In this document: positions 9,427-17,598 of the stretch, piece by piece | How the letters are laid out: each line of letters opens with the position of its first letter | Numbering within the stretch: the first letter of the stretch is position 1 | DNA from: a virus | Direction: 5' to 3' (one strand) | Virus record (IMG/VR): IMGVR_UViG_3300023049_000551 | Coordinates: 1-29,377 of that record | DNA: 29,377 nt | The notes under the pieces: model-generated | The model's input: only the letters and a program-made list of their open reading frames with translations | The model's database searches: none | Told to the model about the DNA's origin: nothing | Translations under genes and position numbers: made by a program

Positions 9427-9882
9427 ATGAAAAAAAGAAAAACTTTGGTTAAGATGAATTTATCAGATATAGTTTTTAATGATAATATAGTATCTATTTA
9501 TAAAACAGAATGTGGTTATTTCTTTGAAATTGGTGAACAAATAACAGATGATGTAGCAGAAGCAGTATCGATATTAATGAAAAGGGTCGATTCAACAGAT
9601 AGTATATGGAAAACTAGATTGGACGATTTTAAGAAATATTCAGTAATCCCAGAAAAAAGTTTGTACTGGTTATCAGGTGGTCAAAAAGAGTGGGATACAC
9701 TTGTAAACTACAATAAGCCGTGGTGTGAATCATATATACATTTTCAAGAAAAGTTTGGAACTATGATAGTTGAAGCAGTAGAGAATTCAAAGACATTAGC
9801 AGATGTAAAATCTATATTTGAATATGAGCTAAATTTACTTAACATATATGAATTTGCACTAAGCGAAAGTCTAATAAAATGA
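9427..9882 (+). CDS. Unknown 151-residue protein
   Basis: The protein starts MKKRKTLVKMNLSDIVF and shows no recognised domain. An N-terminal beta-rich region (about 10-45) includes CGYFFEIGEQ, followed by helices and a Trp-rich middle (SIWKTRL, LYWLSGGQKEWD, KPWCESY). No signal peptide or membrane segment is seen. It lies 24 nt after the MORN-like gene and probably shares its transcript. The frame is well filled and has no competing overlapping frame. Confidence 0.65.
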   Translation: MKKRKTLVKMNLSDIVFNDNIVSIYKTECGYFFEIGEQITDDVAEAVSILMKRVDSTDSIWKTRLDDFKKYSVIPEKSLYWLSGGQKEWDTLVNYNKPWCESYIHFQEKFGTMIVEAVENSKTLADVKSIFEYELNLLNIYEFALSESLIK

Positions 9883-10020
9883 AAATTTTATATTAAATAT
9901 ATTTATATATCATGATGTTGCATGTTTTTGTAAGTAAAAAGGATTTATTTTAACTAAAATTCTATACAAGTACAAAATTTATATTATAATATCTATATAG
10001 TCATGATCTTGCATGTTTTT
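9882..10020. repeat. Imperfect 48-nt direct repeat, possible operator pair
   Basis: Copies at 9882-9929 and 9974-10020 share an AT-rich left part and a well-kept right end (TCATGATnTTGCATGTTTTT, 9910-9929 and 10001-10020, one mismatch). Two CATG half-sites 6 nt apart lie inside each. The second copy ends 3 nt before the late box of the gene at 10038. The role is inferred; it may be a regulator site or a simple duplication. Confidence 0.6.
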
Positions 10021-10023
10021 TAA

Positions 10024-10033
10024 TTAATATATA
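10024..10033 (+). promoter_or_regulatory. Candidate phage late promoter box
   Basis: TTAATATATA ending 4 nt before the ATG at 10038 and just after the second copy of the CATG repeat. Confidence 0.5.
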
Positions 10034-10037
10034 GATT

Positions 10038-10289
10038 ATGGATAGAGAAAATAAAAAAAGATTAGTGTGTAATAATCCTTGGTGCAAAGCTCCCTTTTAC
10101 TATGATATTGATAAAGCAATAGAAAAAGATGGAAAAAGTGTATTTCCAAAGGAATGTAGTAAATGCAAAAGCTTTAACTCACAAACAAGTGGTGGAGTAA
10201 CATGGGAAGATAGAGAATATGAAGATGAACCAAAGGGTGGTGGACAAGAGGAAATAAGGTATACTGAAACTAATAAATATAGCAAATAA
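10038..10289 (+). CDS. Small zinc-ribbon protein
   Basis: 83 residues with four cysteines arranged as C-x4-C (CNNPWC) and C-x2-C (CSKC) about 25 residues apart, a plausible zinc ribbon. The C-terminal 30 residues are hydrophilic and probably disordered (GGGQEE). It is the first gene of a pair with 10291-11142 (1-nt gap), so the two are cotranscribed. Zinc ribbons of this size often bind DNA or a partner protein. The specific role is unknown. Confidence 0.7.
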   Translation: MDRENKKRLVCNNPWCKAPFYYDIDKAIEKDGKSVFPKECSKCKSFNSQTSGGVTWEDREYEDEPKGGGQEEIRYTETNKYSK

Positions 10290-10290
10290 T

Positions 10291-11142
10291 ATGAAGGCAC
10301 ATTTTTTTGACATTGATACACTTATTAAGATAGATAATTCAGTATGGTTAGTCTCTAAGAATAAACCTTCGATACCCATCATTAAATTAACTGAATCAGA
10401 ATTCAATTTAATAAAAAAAGGTATCTATAAGAAATATAATTCTATGCTTAATATTGATGATGTTGGATATTGGCTACCAGAAAACCTTTACAACACACTA
10501 AAGATTAAGAGTAAAAGTATGAAGTTCAACATAACTGACCTATCATTCTCCTTACAAGAATTTATGAATACAAGTATTATAGAAAATTTAGACTACACTA
10601 TCTATAAGAAGCATTTTCAGCACCTTAGAAACAAAAACGATGATATATACATAATATGTTCTAAAAAAAGTAAAAGTAGCTACAAAACGATTATAGATAG
10701 CTTAGAGAAGGAATTGGGTGATATGAATCTAGTAGTAAAAGATTATTACTTTCTATCAGAAACATTCTATAATAGAGATAAAGATTATATCTCATATCTA
10801 AAAACAAGACTCTTATTACAACATTTGTTCGGTTATAAAACTGATGGTGAGAAATTTACAGATACAGTTGTTGAGAATTATAACACAGTCCACTTTTATG
10901 ATGAAAATAAAAAATCTATTGATTTGGCTATTAATATAAACGATGTGTTTACCACAATAATGAGTAATACTAGCGATGATATAAAAAATAATATCCATGA
11001 CATTACGAATAGAGTAGATAAATACGTTATGGTTAGGGAGGTAACATATAACCAAAGAAACATCTTTAAACAAAAAGATATTCTAATACATGCTAATAAT
11101 TTAGTGAAAACTTTTGAAACATTTAAGTACTTAAAAATATAA
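10291..11142 (+). CDS. HAD-like phage protein
   Basis: 283 residues. The start MKAHFFDIDTLI has the DxD of HAD motif I (D7, D9). A segment IYIICSKKS at about 118 resembles motif II (strand then Ser), and TVHFYDENKKSIDLA at about 200 resembles the acidic motif IV. The order and spacing fit a HAD phosphatase with a helical cap in the first half, although the match is weak and the second acidic residue is a Glu. Substrate unknown. Its stop codon touches the stop of the opposite-strand gene at 11143 with no gap. Confidence 0.6.
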   Translation: MKAHFFDIDTLIKIDNSVWLVSKNKPSIPIIKLTESEFNLIKKGIYKKYNSMLNIDDVGYWLPENLYNTLKIKSKSMKFNITDLSFSLQEFMNTSIIENLDYTIYKKHFQHLRNKNDDIYIICSKKSKSSYKTIIDSLEKELGDMNLVVKDYYFLSETFYNRDKDYISYLKTRLLLQHLFGYKTDGEKFTDTVVENYNTVHFYDENKKSIDLAININDVFTTIMSNTSDDIKNNIHDITNRVDKYVMVREVTYNQRNIFKQKDILIHANNLVKTFETFKYLKI

Positions 11143-11793
11143 TTACTTCTTTTTACCCTTACTTTCTTTTTTATTATTACTCTCTTTCATCATTGCTCCT
11201 TTTATAAGGTCATTTAGTTTTCTATTATCAACAATATCACCATCACCTTGTGAATCTTTCGCTTTATCAGATTGTGACTCTAAAACCTCTGAATTTTCAA
11301 TATCGTCTAATCCCATATCTGTTCTTAGATTCTTATAGAACTTTTCTAAGTCAGTTCTTTGTGTGGATAGAAATTTAGAGTTTTCCCTAACCTGCACAAT
11401 AGTCTGGTTAACAACTTCGTGCATTCTAGCTGAGCTTTCCCCATTATCAATTTGGCGTAGTTGGTTAAGGAAGTTTTTTCTAGTCATTTTAGCCAAGAAT
11501 ATAGCCTCTGAATATACCATAGCATCTTCCTTCATCTTATTTTTTATATAAGGATGTTGTTTTAGTTTTGGAACATCACTTAGGTATAAGTCTATAAGTG
11601 AACTTAAAACCTCCACTGATTGCTGTGATGATGTGCTTAAATCTGCATCATAATCATACAAGCTTATCTCACCAAGGTCTGGTAAATCTTCTGCTTCTGC
11701 CAAATGTTTTGATATATCAAAATCATTATTCTCCCCTTGTATTTGATCAAATTCGTCTTGTATCCTACTTTTTTCTTTATCTGTTTTAGACAT
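11143..11793 (-). CDS. Probable small terminase subunit (T4 gp16-like)
   Basis: 216 residues, helical, with acidic N-terminal and lysine-rich C-terminal tails. In T4 the small terminase binds DNA and regulates the packaging motor. Two stretches resemble T4 gp16 from memory: an early EDLPDLGEISLYDYD region (compare gp16 near its start) and a central SSARMHEVVNQTIVQVREN helix (compare the gp16 segment SPRHMEVFATLMGQMTTTN). The gene is divergent from terL across a shared AT-rich promoter region, which also fits. Longer than T4 gp16 (164). The call needs a profile search; an unrelated helical protein remains possible. Confidence 0.5.
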   Translation of the reverse strand: MSKTDKEKSRIQDEFDQIQGENNDFDISKHLAEAEDLPDLGEISLYDYDADLSTSSQQSVEVLSSLIDLYLSDVPKLKQHPYIKNKMKEDAMVYSEAIFLAKMTRKNFLNQLRQIDNGESSARMHEVVNQTIVQVRENSKFLSTQRTDLEKFYKNLRTDMGLDDIENSEVLESQSDKAKDSQGDGDIVDNRKLNDLIKGAMMKESNNKKESKGKKK

Positions 11794-11806
11794 AGAGCTG
11801 TTTTTT

Positions 11807-11819
11807 TATAATATATATA
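11807..11819. promoter_or_regulatory. Divergent AT-rich late-promoter-like box
   Basis: TATAATATATATA lies between the divergent small- and large-terminase genes. It is a variant of the TTAATATATA box and reads similarly on both strands, so it could serve both genes. The spacing to the ATGs is 13 and 16 nt. Confidence 0.35.
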
Positions 11820-11835
11820 AAAAAATAAGTCGCTT

Positions 11836-12351
11836 ATGGCAAAGATTAAGAAAGAAAGACAAATGGTATTTAGTAGTGAGAACGTTACCGAGGCTACTGA
11901 TAAGATAAATGATGGTATAGTACTAAAAAGGTTTCAAAATCCTTGGCTTAAAAACGAAATAGGGTTAAGAAGATCAGGTCTTACATTTAAGATGACAAGT
12001 GCCGAACAAGGAGAATACATTAAATGTGCACTAGATATACACCATTTTACCGAAAAATACTGTAAGGTGAAAAGAGAAGATGGTTCTATTGGAGCAATAA
12101 CACTTAGAGACTATCAAGCTGACATATTAGATAATTTTGTTGATAATCGATTCAATATATTAATGGCTAGTAGGCAGGTGGGTAAGTGCTTGACCTTCAA
12201 CACTTTATGCGAAATTAAGAGCAAGGAAATTAGAAAAGAATATAGAATTGGTAAACTATATTACTACATGCTTAAGCAAGAAAGATCACTAACATTATTA
12301 GAAAAAATAAAAATTAAACTATATGATATTTTATTTTTGCTAGAAAAATAA
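11836..12351 (+). CDS. terL: Large terminase N-terminal fragment fused to N-intein
   Basis: 171 residues. Residues 1-117 are the N-terminus of the T4 gp17-type packaging motor, including LRDYQADILD and the ATPase P-loop start ASRQVGK. At residue 118 the P-loop is interrupted by CLTFNTLCEI, a clear intein block A with the essential Cys1. The remaining 54 residues are intein and end in an amphipathic helix (TLLEKIKIKLYDILFLLEK), after which a true stop occurs. The expected Thr of GKT appears only in the next terL ORF (13886), directly after an intein C-terminal HN. Thus the fragment must be joined by protein trans-splicing to give an active ATPase. An AT-rich late-type box lies upstream. Confidence 0.93.
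   Translation: MAKIKKERQMVFSSENVTEATDKINDGIVLKRFQNPWLKNEIGLRRSGLTFKMTSAEQGEYIKCALDIHHFTEKYCKVKREDGSIGAITLRDYQADILDNFVDNRFNILMASRQVGKCLTFNTLCEIKSKEIRKEYRIGKLYYYMLKQERSLTLLEKIKIKLYDILFLLEK
12187..12348 (+). other. Split intein, N-terminal fragment (54 residues)
   Basis: Starts with Cys1 (codon 12187-12189) in block A, CLTFNTLCEI. It has no block B and so is much shorter than a normal N-intein. The split therefore falls between blocks A and B, as in the atypically split AceL-type TerL inteins. The C-terminal helix probably pairs with the N-terminal helix of the partner fragment at 13436. Confidence 0.9.
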
Positions 12352-12421
12352 TTTACCTATTTGATAACAAGCCAACATCTTTTTATATATAAAAGCATTT
12401 AATAATAAAACAGAATAAATT

Positions 12422-13417
12422 ATGATAATAAATGATAATAAAGAAACTGTAACATGTAGAATATGTGGTGAGCAATGTAAAAGAATATATGGTAAACATT
12501 TAAAATTTGCACATAATAATATGACTACTAAAGAATATAAAGAATTGTACGAAGGTGCTCCTATAATGGCATTATCAGATAAGGCTAAGACAACAATTAA
12601 AAGTGGTAAGCATATGAAGACAGAAAAGTATAAAAAAATGTTTGCAGATAAAATAAGAGGCAGAAAAAATCCTAATCACAAAGAAAATACAACTGAATTA
12701 GAAAGAAAATCGAGAAGTCCATTTTCAAAGAACTTTTCAAAATATGAAGGTATAGAGAATATAGAGAAGCATATAAGTATTTTTGCAAAGGAAGCTATTA
12801 AGGATAGAATATCAGATACTACTTTAGAATACTATTTACTGAAAGGTTATGATGAGGAAACATCTAAAAAGATGCTTAGTGAAAGACAAAGTACATTTTC
12901 TCTAAAAAAATGTGTAGAAAAATATGGTGATGTTGGTGGTAAGAAAAGATGGCTAGATAGACAAACACTTTGGCAGAAAAATTTGGCAGAAAATGGTAAT
13001 ATGAAATGTGGCTATTCTGAAATATCACAAGACCTATTTAAAAAGATAAGTAAGATTTATACAGATAATGAACTAAAACGTGTACACTATGCAATAAAAA
13101 ATAAAGAGTTCTTTATATCAGTTAAAGATGTAGGATTTTTCTCATATGACTTCACTGATAGAAAAAGAATGAAAATTATCGAATACAATGGTGATTTATA
13201 CCATGCAAATCCTAAAACTTTCAAAGAGAACGATTACCCACATCCTTTCTATAAAGAAAGTGGGCCTACTGCAAGGGAAATATGGGATAAAGATAATTTA
13301 AAAATAAATATTGCTAAATCAAAAGGATTTGATATTCTAATAATATGGGATACTGAATATAAAAGCAAAAAAGATTTAACTATTAAAAAATGTATAGATT
13401 TTTTAAATAATGTATAG
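12422..13417 (+). CDS. Vsr-like homing endonuclease within the fractured terL gene
   Basis: 331 residues. The N-terminus has a zinc finger of the MucR-like kind (C12-x2-C15, H26, H31). A middle region (about 60-230) is rich in Lys and contains a KYGDVGGKKRW motif. The C-terminal nuclease core has YDFTDRKRMKIIEYNGDLYH (D243, E254, H261), then REIWDKDN and ILIIWDTE, as in Vsr/EDxHD nucleases. The gene has its own start and stop and sits exactly between the two split-intein halves, 70 nt after the first and 18 nt before the second. This is the 'fractured gene' arrangement reported from marine metagenomes. It probably cuts intein-free terL alleles and so spreads the whole cassette. Confidence 0.88.
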   Translation: MIINDNKETVTCRICGEQCKRIYGKHLKFAHNNMTTKEYKELYEGAPIMALSDKAKTTIKSGKHMKTEKYKKMFADKIRGRKNPNHKENTTELERKSRSPFSKNFSKYEGIENIEKHISIFAKEAIKDRISDTTLEYYLLKGYDEETSKKMLSERQSTFSLKKCVEKYGDVGGKKRWLDRQTLWQKNLAENGNMKCGYSEISQDLFKKISKIYTDNELKRVHYAIKNKEFFISVKDVGFFSYDFTDRKRMKIIEYNGDLYHANPKTFKENDYPHPFYKESGPTAREIWDKDNLKINIAKSKGFDILIIWDTEYKSKKDLTIKKCIDFLNNV

Positions 13418-13435
13418 ATAAAAATAATAAAAAAA

Positions 13436-13885
13436 ATGATTACACTTCTTAAAAAAATATTGATTGAGTTGATAGAAAAATCTATTGAGTTGATAGAAAA
13501 ATACCAATATAGAAATGTATCATTGGATGAGGATGATATTTCTAAAAAAATATTAAAATCTATATCTTTAATAGATATTAGAGTAAAGACTGATACTGGA
13601 TATGAGGCAGTATCAGAGATACATTTAACACAACCATTTAATCATTATAATATCAAAACTATTGACGGTCTTAGCTTAACTTGTGCAGATAATCATATAT
13701 TATTTGATGAATATTTTGATGAAGTATTCTGTAAAGAATTAAAAATAGGCGATACTATAAAGACCAAAAATGGCAATAGTATTGTGAAGCATATAAAAAA
13801 GGAAGATTATAAATCATCTATGTTTGATTTATCGGTAGACCATCAGAATCATAGGTTCTACACAAATGGAATACTTTCACACAAT
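13436..13885 (+). other. Split intein, C-terminal fragment (150 residues)
   Basis: Contains block B (LTCADNHILF), block F (MFDLSVDHQNHRFYTNGIL) and block G ending in His-Asn, with extein Thr as the +1 nucleophile at 13886. Being 150 residues it holds most of the intein fold. It starts with an extra amphipathic helix (MITLLKKILIELIEK and so on) that mirrors the last helix of the N fragment. Confidence 0.9.
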
Positions 13886-16783
13886 ACTATATCTGCTTCT
13901 ATATTTATGCTTCATACAATACTATTCAATAATGATAAAAACATTATGATTGTAGCTAACAAGGGAGATACATCAGTTGAGATTGTTGACAAGATAAAAT
14001 CCATTTATTCATTACTACCATTTTTTTTAAAACCTGGTATAAAAACATGGAATCAAAAATCACTAACATTTGACAATGGTTGTCGTATTAAGACCTCTGC
14101 TAGGACAAAGACTCCAGCTATTGGTTTTACTATTGATGTTCTTTATTTAGATGAATTTGCACATATTCCTTCAAACATAATAGAACCATATTATACTGCG
14201 GTTTTTCCAACAGTATCTGCAATAAAAAACTCTAAAATAATAATCACATCTACACCAAATGGTATGAATTTATTTCATAAATTACTTACTAATGCAGAAC
14301 GACCAGCTGGTGACCCACAAAGAAACAACTACACCCCCATGAGGGTTTACTGGTATCAAGTCCCTGGTAGGTTTGTTACATATATAAGGCTTAATGATCA
14401 TAAATTATACGAAAACAAAATAGAAAAGGATGATATTCTTAATCAAGTACATAATAAATGGGGTGCTGATACTAAGGTCGAAATGAGTTGGAGTGTTGAT
14501 TTACAAAAATATGTAATCGAGGTTTATAATAATGATTATTGTCATGATGAGGATGTTGTTGGATTTAATATAAAAACACCCGATGGGAAAGAGATATCTA
14601 TACTAGAGTTAGCAGAACTTACTACATGGAAGGATGAGGCAATAAAAGATATTGGTGGAGAAGATGCTTTTAACCAAGAATACGGTCTTAGATTTGTAAA
14701 TGCTAGTAAATCTTTACTAAGTGAAAATATTATAGACCATTTATTGAATAATAAAATTCTTTATGAGTGGGAGGAGATATATGAATTTGAAGATAAGCTA
14801 AATTTTTCCTATGAAAATTTAAAATGGGTTGATGATTATGATATATACAACCCTATAAAAAGAAAAGAATATAAAATAGTCTTATCAATTGACCTTGCAG
14901 AGGGATTAGGTCAAGATTTTTCTGTTATAAACATATTCAGAATAAGTAATAAAAGTAGAGAGGTCATAGATATACAAAAAGAAAAGTATTCATCAATAAA
15001 GGATTTTTTCAAACTAGAACAAATTGGGATATATCGAAGTAATATAATATCTATTAAACAAATGTCAGAATTGCTTTATATATTAGCTTTTGAATATTTT
15101 AATCCAGATAACCTTAAAATAGTTTTAGAACTTAACAACTATGGAAATACATTACTAGCAGAACTACCTCATGTTTTTGATGGTATTAATGATTATGGTT
15201 CTTCTGTATTTGTTAGATATAAGCACAGAATAGATTCACCAGAAGAAAAGGTAGGACTTAAAGTAACAAGTTTAAAAAATTTACTTATAAAAGACTACCA
15301 ATCTCTAATGCTTAGTAAATCTTTCTCAATAAATAATGAAGACACCATAAGGGAAATAACCACATTTGTAAAACATACAACTAGTTCTGGTAATATAAAA
15401 TATGCAGCAGATAATGGAAACGATGATTGCGTTTTGCCAAACACTCTTATAAAGACTATAAATGGTTATAAAAGAATAAAAGATATCAAATTAGGTGAGT
15501 TGGTGTTAACACATTTAGGAAATTACAAACCAGTAACAAATATATGTAAAAAAGATTTTGATGGTGTTATGCACAGAATCAAATTTAGAGGCCAACCTAG
15601 CTTAGATATAACATATAACCATCCTATATATGTTCCAAAAAATGACTACTCAAAGAAAAATAGAAAGAATTATAATAATTATCTTAAGCGAGAGTGGATT
15701 TTACCAAGTGACATTTCTAATAAATCTAGGTGTGTTGTTATAAAATCACCTCTATATACTGGTGATGTTAATAATATCAAATATCAAGAATTATTTGAAA
15801 GGAATAAATATTCTCCGTCATCTAATTTTAAAATAAAGGAAATAGAACTAGATAATAATTTTGCTAAGTTTTTAGGCTTATTCTTAGCAGATGGTAACAG
15901 TTATAAACCATCTCATAATACTTACCGAATAACTTTAGCCTTTAATGATAAAGATTTAACTCTTATTGATGAAATGAAGGATATAATAAATAACTGGAAT
16001 TTAAAATATCATGTACAGAATAGAAATAATTGCACTACTGTGATATTTTATAATAGATTCTTATGGGAAATATTTTCTAAATGCTATGATGAAGATAAAG
16101 AGAAAATATTCCCCGAAATGCTCTATAACAAACTAGATAAAGAGAAAATGTCCCTAGTCCTAGATTATTGGATAAAGGGAGATGGTTGGCTCTGTGAAAC
16201 ACCTGGTAAGACTAAACATTACATAGGATGTTCAACTAGTTTTCAACTAGCATTGACTATGAGAGATATATCTATATCATTAGACAAACATGCAGTAATA
16301 TCCTATAATAAAAGACATAGATATGGTAAGCCTACGAAAAGCCAATATTGGGTATCTATTTATGAAGATAGTTTAGAAAGGTCATGTATGAGAAAGATTT
16401 CTGATTTTGAATATTCGTCAGTACTACAAAGAAATGAAAAGTATAATTATACTGGAACAACTTATAATTTAGAAGTAGAGGATGATAATAGTTATGTAGC
16501 AAATGGGATAGTTGTACATAATTGTGTCATGACTATTGTAAATGCTACATCTATATTCGAAAAGAACGAGTTTACAGAGATGATACACGAATGGATGAAC
16601 AAACATGTTGATAAGGAAATAGTTGATTACATAAATGAGTGTATGAAGAAATCTGATTATATAGAAAGTAATGATTACACACACTTTTTAGATGTGAAGA
16701 AAAAAACACTTGGTTCTAGAACTGGTGGTGGATATGGTCAGAGCAAATATAAGTCAAGTAGTGGATATGGAAGACGCAGGTAA
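13436..16783 (+). CDS. terL: C-intein + large terminase body + LAGLIDADG intein
   Basis: 1115 residues in four parts. 1-150: C-terminal half of the split intein, ending GILSHN. 151-664: terminase, starting with the T of the P-loop, with Walker B LYLDE (236-240), the coupling motif TSTPNG (271-276), nuclease motifs SIDLAEG (D486) and VLELNNYG (E565), and NGNDD (663-664). 665-1029: a full intein with LAGLIDADG endonuclease motifs. 1030-1115: the last 86 residues of terminase, ending in a Gly/Ser/Arg-rich tail. The mature protein after both splicing steps would be 717 residues (117+514+86), against about 610 for T4 gp17. It powers DNA packaging into the prohead and cuts the concatemer. Confidence 0.93.
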   Translation: MITLLKKILIELIEKSIELIEKYQYRNVSLDEDDISKKILKSISLIDIRVKTDTGYEAVSEIHLTQPFNHYNIKTIDGLSLTCADNHILFDEYFDEVFCKELKIGDTIKTKNGNSIVKHIKKEDYKSSMFDLSVDHQNHRFYTNGILSHNTISASIFMLHTILFNNDKNIMIVANKGDTSVEIVDKIKSIYSLLPFFLKPGIKTWNQKSLTFDNGCRIKTSARTKTPAIGFTIDVLYLDEFAHIPSNIIEPYYTAVFPTVSAIKNSKIIITSTPNGMNLFHKLLTNAERPAGDPQRNNYTPMRVYWYQVPGRFVTYIRLNDHKLYENKIEKDDILNQVHNKWGADTKVEMSWSVDLQKYVIEVYNNDYCHDEDVVGFNIKTPDGKEISILELAELTTWKDEAIKDIGGEDAFNQEYGLRFVNASKSLLSENIIDHLLNNKILYEWEEIYEFEDKLNFSYENLKWVDDYDIYNPIKRKEYKIVLSIDLAEGLGQDFSVINIFRISNKSREVIDIQKEKYSSIKDFFKLEQIGIYRSNIISIKQMSELLYILAFEYFNPDNLKIVLELNNYGNTLLAELPHVFDGINDYGSSVFVRYKHRIDSPEEKVGLKVTSLKNLLIKDYQSLMLSKSFSINNEDTIREITTFVKHTTSSGNIKYAADNGNDDCVLPNTLIKTINGYKRIKDIKLGELVLTHLGNYKPVTNICKKDFDGVMHRIKFRGQPSLDITYNHPIYVPKNDYSKKNRKNYNNYLKREWILPSDISNKSRCVVIKSPLYTGDVNNIKYQELFERNKYSPSSNFKIKEIELDNNFAKFLGLFLADGNSYKPSHNTYRITLAFNDKDLTLIDEMKDIINNWNLKYHVQNRNNCTTVIFYNRFLWEIFSKCYDEDKEKIFPEMLYNKLDKEKMSLVLDYWIKGDGWLCETPGKTKHYIGCSTSFQLALTMRDISISLDKHAVISYNKRHRYGKPTKSQYWVSIYEDSLERSCMRKISDFEYSSVLQRNEKYNYTGTTYNLEVEDDNSYVANGIVVHNCVMTIVNATSIFEKNEFTEMIHEWMNKHVDKEIVDYINECMKKSDYIESNDYTHFLDVKKKTLGSRTGGGYGQSKYKSSSGYGRRR
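13463..13502 (+). repeat. 21-bp tandem repeat adding one heptad
   Basis: ATTGAGTTGATAGAAAAAT occurs twice (13463-13481 and 13484-13502), with a period of 21 bp. It encodes IELIEKS then IELIEKY, that is, exactly one seven-residue heptad duplicated in the dimerising helix of the split-intein C fragment. Confidence 0.92.
15428..16522 (+). other. LAGLIDADG intein in the terminase nuclease motif
   Basis: 365 residues. Block A is CVLPNTLIKT, block B includes LDITYNHPIYV, and the ending is NSYVANGIVVHN followed by extein Cys. Two LAGLIDADG helices are visible, FLGLFLADGN and LVLDYWIKGDG. Splicing and homing residues all appear intact. The insertion is immediately after the catalytic Asp-Asp of the RNase H-like nuclease, so splicing restores NDD|CVM. 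Confidence 0.93.
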
Positions 16784-16787
16784 TCAG

Positions 16788-17066
16788 CTAGTTTTCCTCC
16801 ATAGTAACAAGCAGTCCATTATTTGACAATTTTTCTTTCATACTAGAAATAGTCTCATAATCACCATACTTAACATCACAAATACCTTTAAAGTGCACAA
16901 TGTGTGCACATTGATTTGCTTGTTCTTTTTCATGTCCACATATATTTATCAAACACTTAATAACATGTTCAAATGAATTATGGGAGTCATTGTGTAAATC
17001 TAGTCTATATGGACTAGATAATATTTCTTCTACTTCTGTCTTAGTTTCTTCTTTTATCTTTGTCAT
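16788..17066 (-). CDS. clpS: ClpS-like Clp protease adaptor
   Basis: 92 residues covering a whole ClpS core: YRLDLHNDSHNSFEHVI (the N-D pair that binds the N-terminal amino group), a CGHEKEQANQCAHIVHFKG helix-turn with the conserved His, then CDVKYGDYE and a final LLVTMEEN strand. ClpS delivers N-degron proteins to ClpAP/ClpCP; a phage copy could steer host proteolysis or shield phage proteins. It is the second gene of an operon with the HAD gene (5-nt gap), driven by a host-type promoter at 17599-17629, so it is probably early. It is convergent with terL, 4 nt apart, with no visible terminator. Confidence 0.85.
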   Translation of the reverse strand: MTKIKEETKTEVEEILSSPYRLDLHNDSHNSFEHVIKCLINICGHEKEQANQCAHIVHFKGICDVKYGDYETISSMKEKLSNNGLLVTMEEN

Positions 17067-17071
17067 AGCTA

Positions 17072-17590
17072 TTAATTAAATGTTTTTATAGTTTTGTTAA
17101 TTGAGTCGATTATTGTAATCTTTATCTTTTGTGTTTCTCCCCACCTAGCGAATTTTTCTAAATGCTCAGCCCTATCATCATACATAGTGAAGTGTTCACA
17201 TTTAGTATTTTCTATTTGATTTTCAAATAGCTTTACTTTAAATGTAAATGTATCGTGACCACTACATAAATGAACCTCATCAAAGGACATATTGTGGCTT
17301 CTAATAATTTCTTCAACACGGGATCTCATTCCCATTACTCTATTCTGTCTCCCAGTAGCCACAATGACGTAAGAATCTGGTCTAGCAACTGCCCTTAGAT
17401 ATTCTTCATAAATCCAATCAACCTTTGGTATATCAAATACACTAGTATCTAAAGAGTCAGGCTTACCCCACCAACCTCGGTGTCCCCAATCCTCACCAGT
17501 CTTTTCTTTCCATATAACTTTACCTTCTTTTGGCTCTGGTGTTAAGCACAGTGTTTTATCAAAATCAAAACAGTATAATTCTCTAATCAT
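17072..17590 (-). CDS. HAD phosphatase of the RNA-repair 'Swiss army knife' type
   Basis: 172 residues from the ATG at 17590. The longer start at 17629 lies upstream of the promoter -7 box and is rejected. Motifs: LYCFDFDKTL (D9, D11), a Trp-rich cap segment (WKEKTGEDWGHRGWWGKP), IVATGR (motif II) and TMYDDRAEHLEKF (motif IV). This pattern matches the HAD_SAK group, linked by sequence analysis to nucleic-acid or RNA end repair. It precedes clpS in a two-gene early operon. With the kinase/phosphatase at 26063 it could serve RNA repair, but the substrate is not known. Confidence 0.8.
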   Translation of the reverse strand: MIRELYCFDFDKTLCLTPEPKEGKVIWKEKTGEDWGHRGWWGKPDSLDTSVFDIPKVDWIYEEYLRAVARPDSYVIVATGRQNRVMGMRSRVEEIIRSHNMSFDEVHLCSGHDTFTFKVKLFENQIENTKCEHFTMYDDRAEHLEKFARWGETQKIKITIIDSINKTIKTFN

Positions 17591-17598
17591 TTTTTTGA

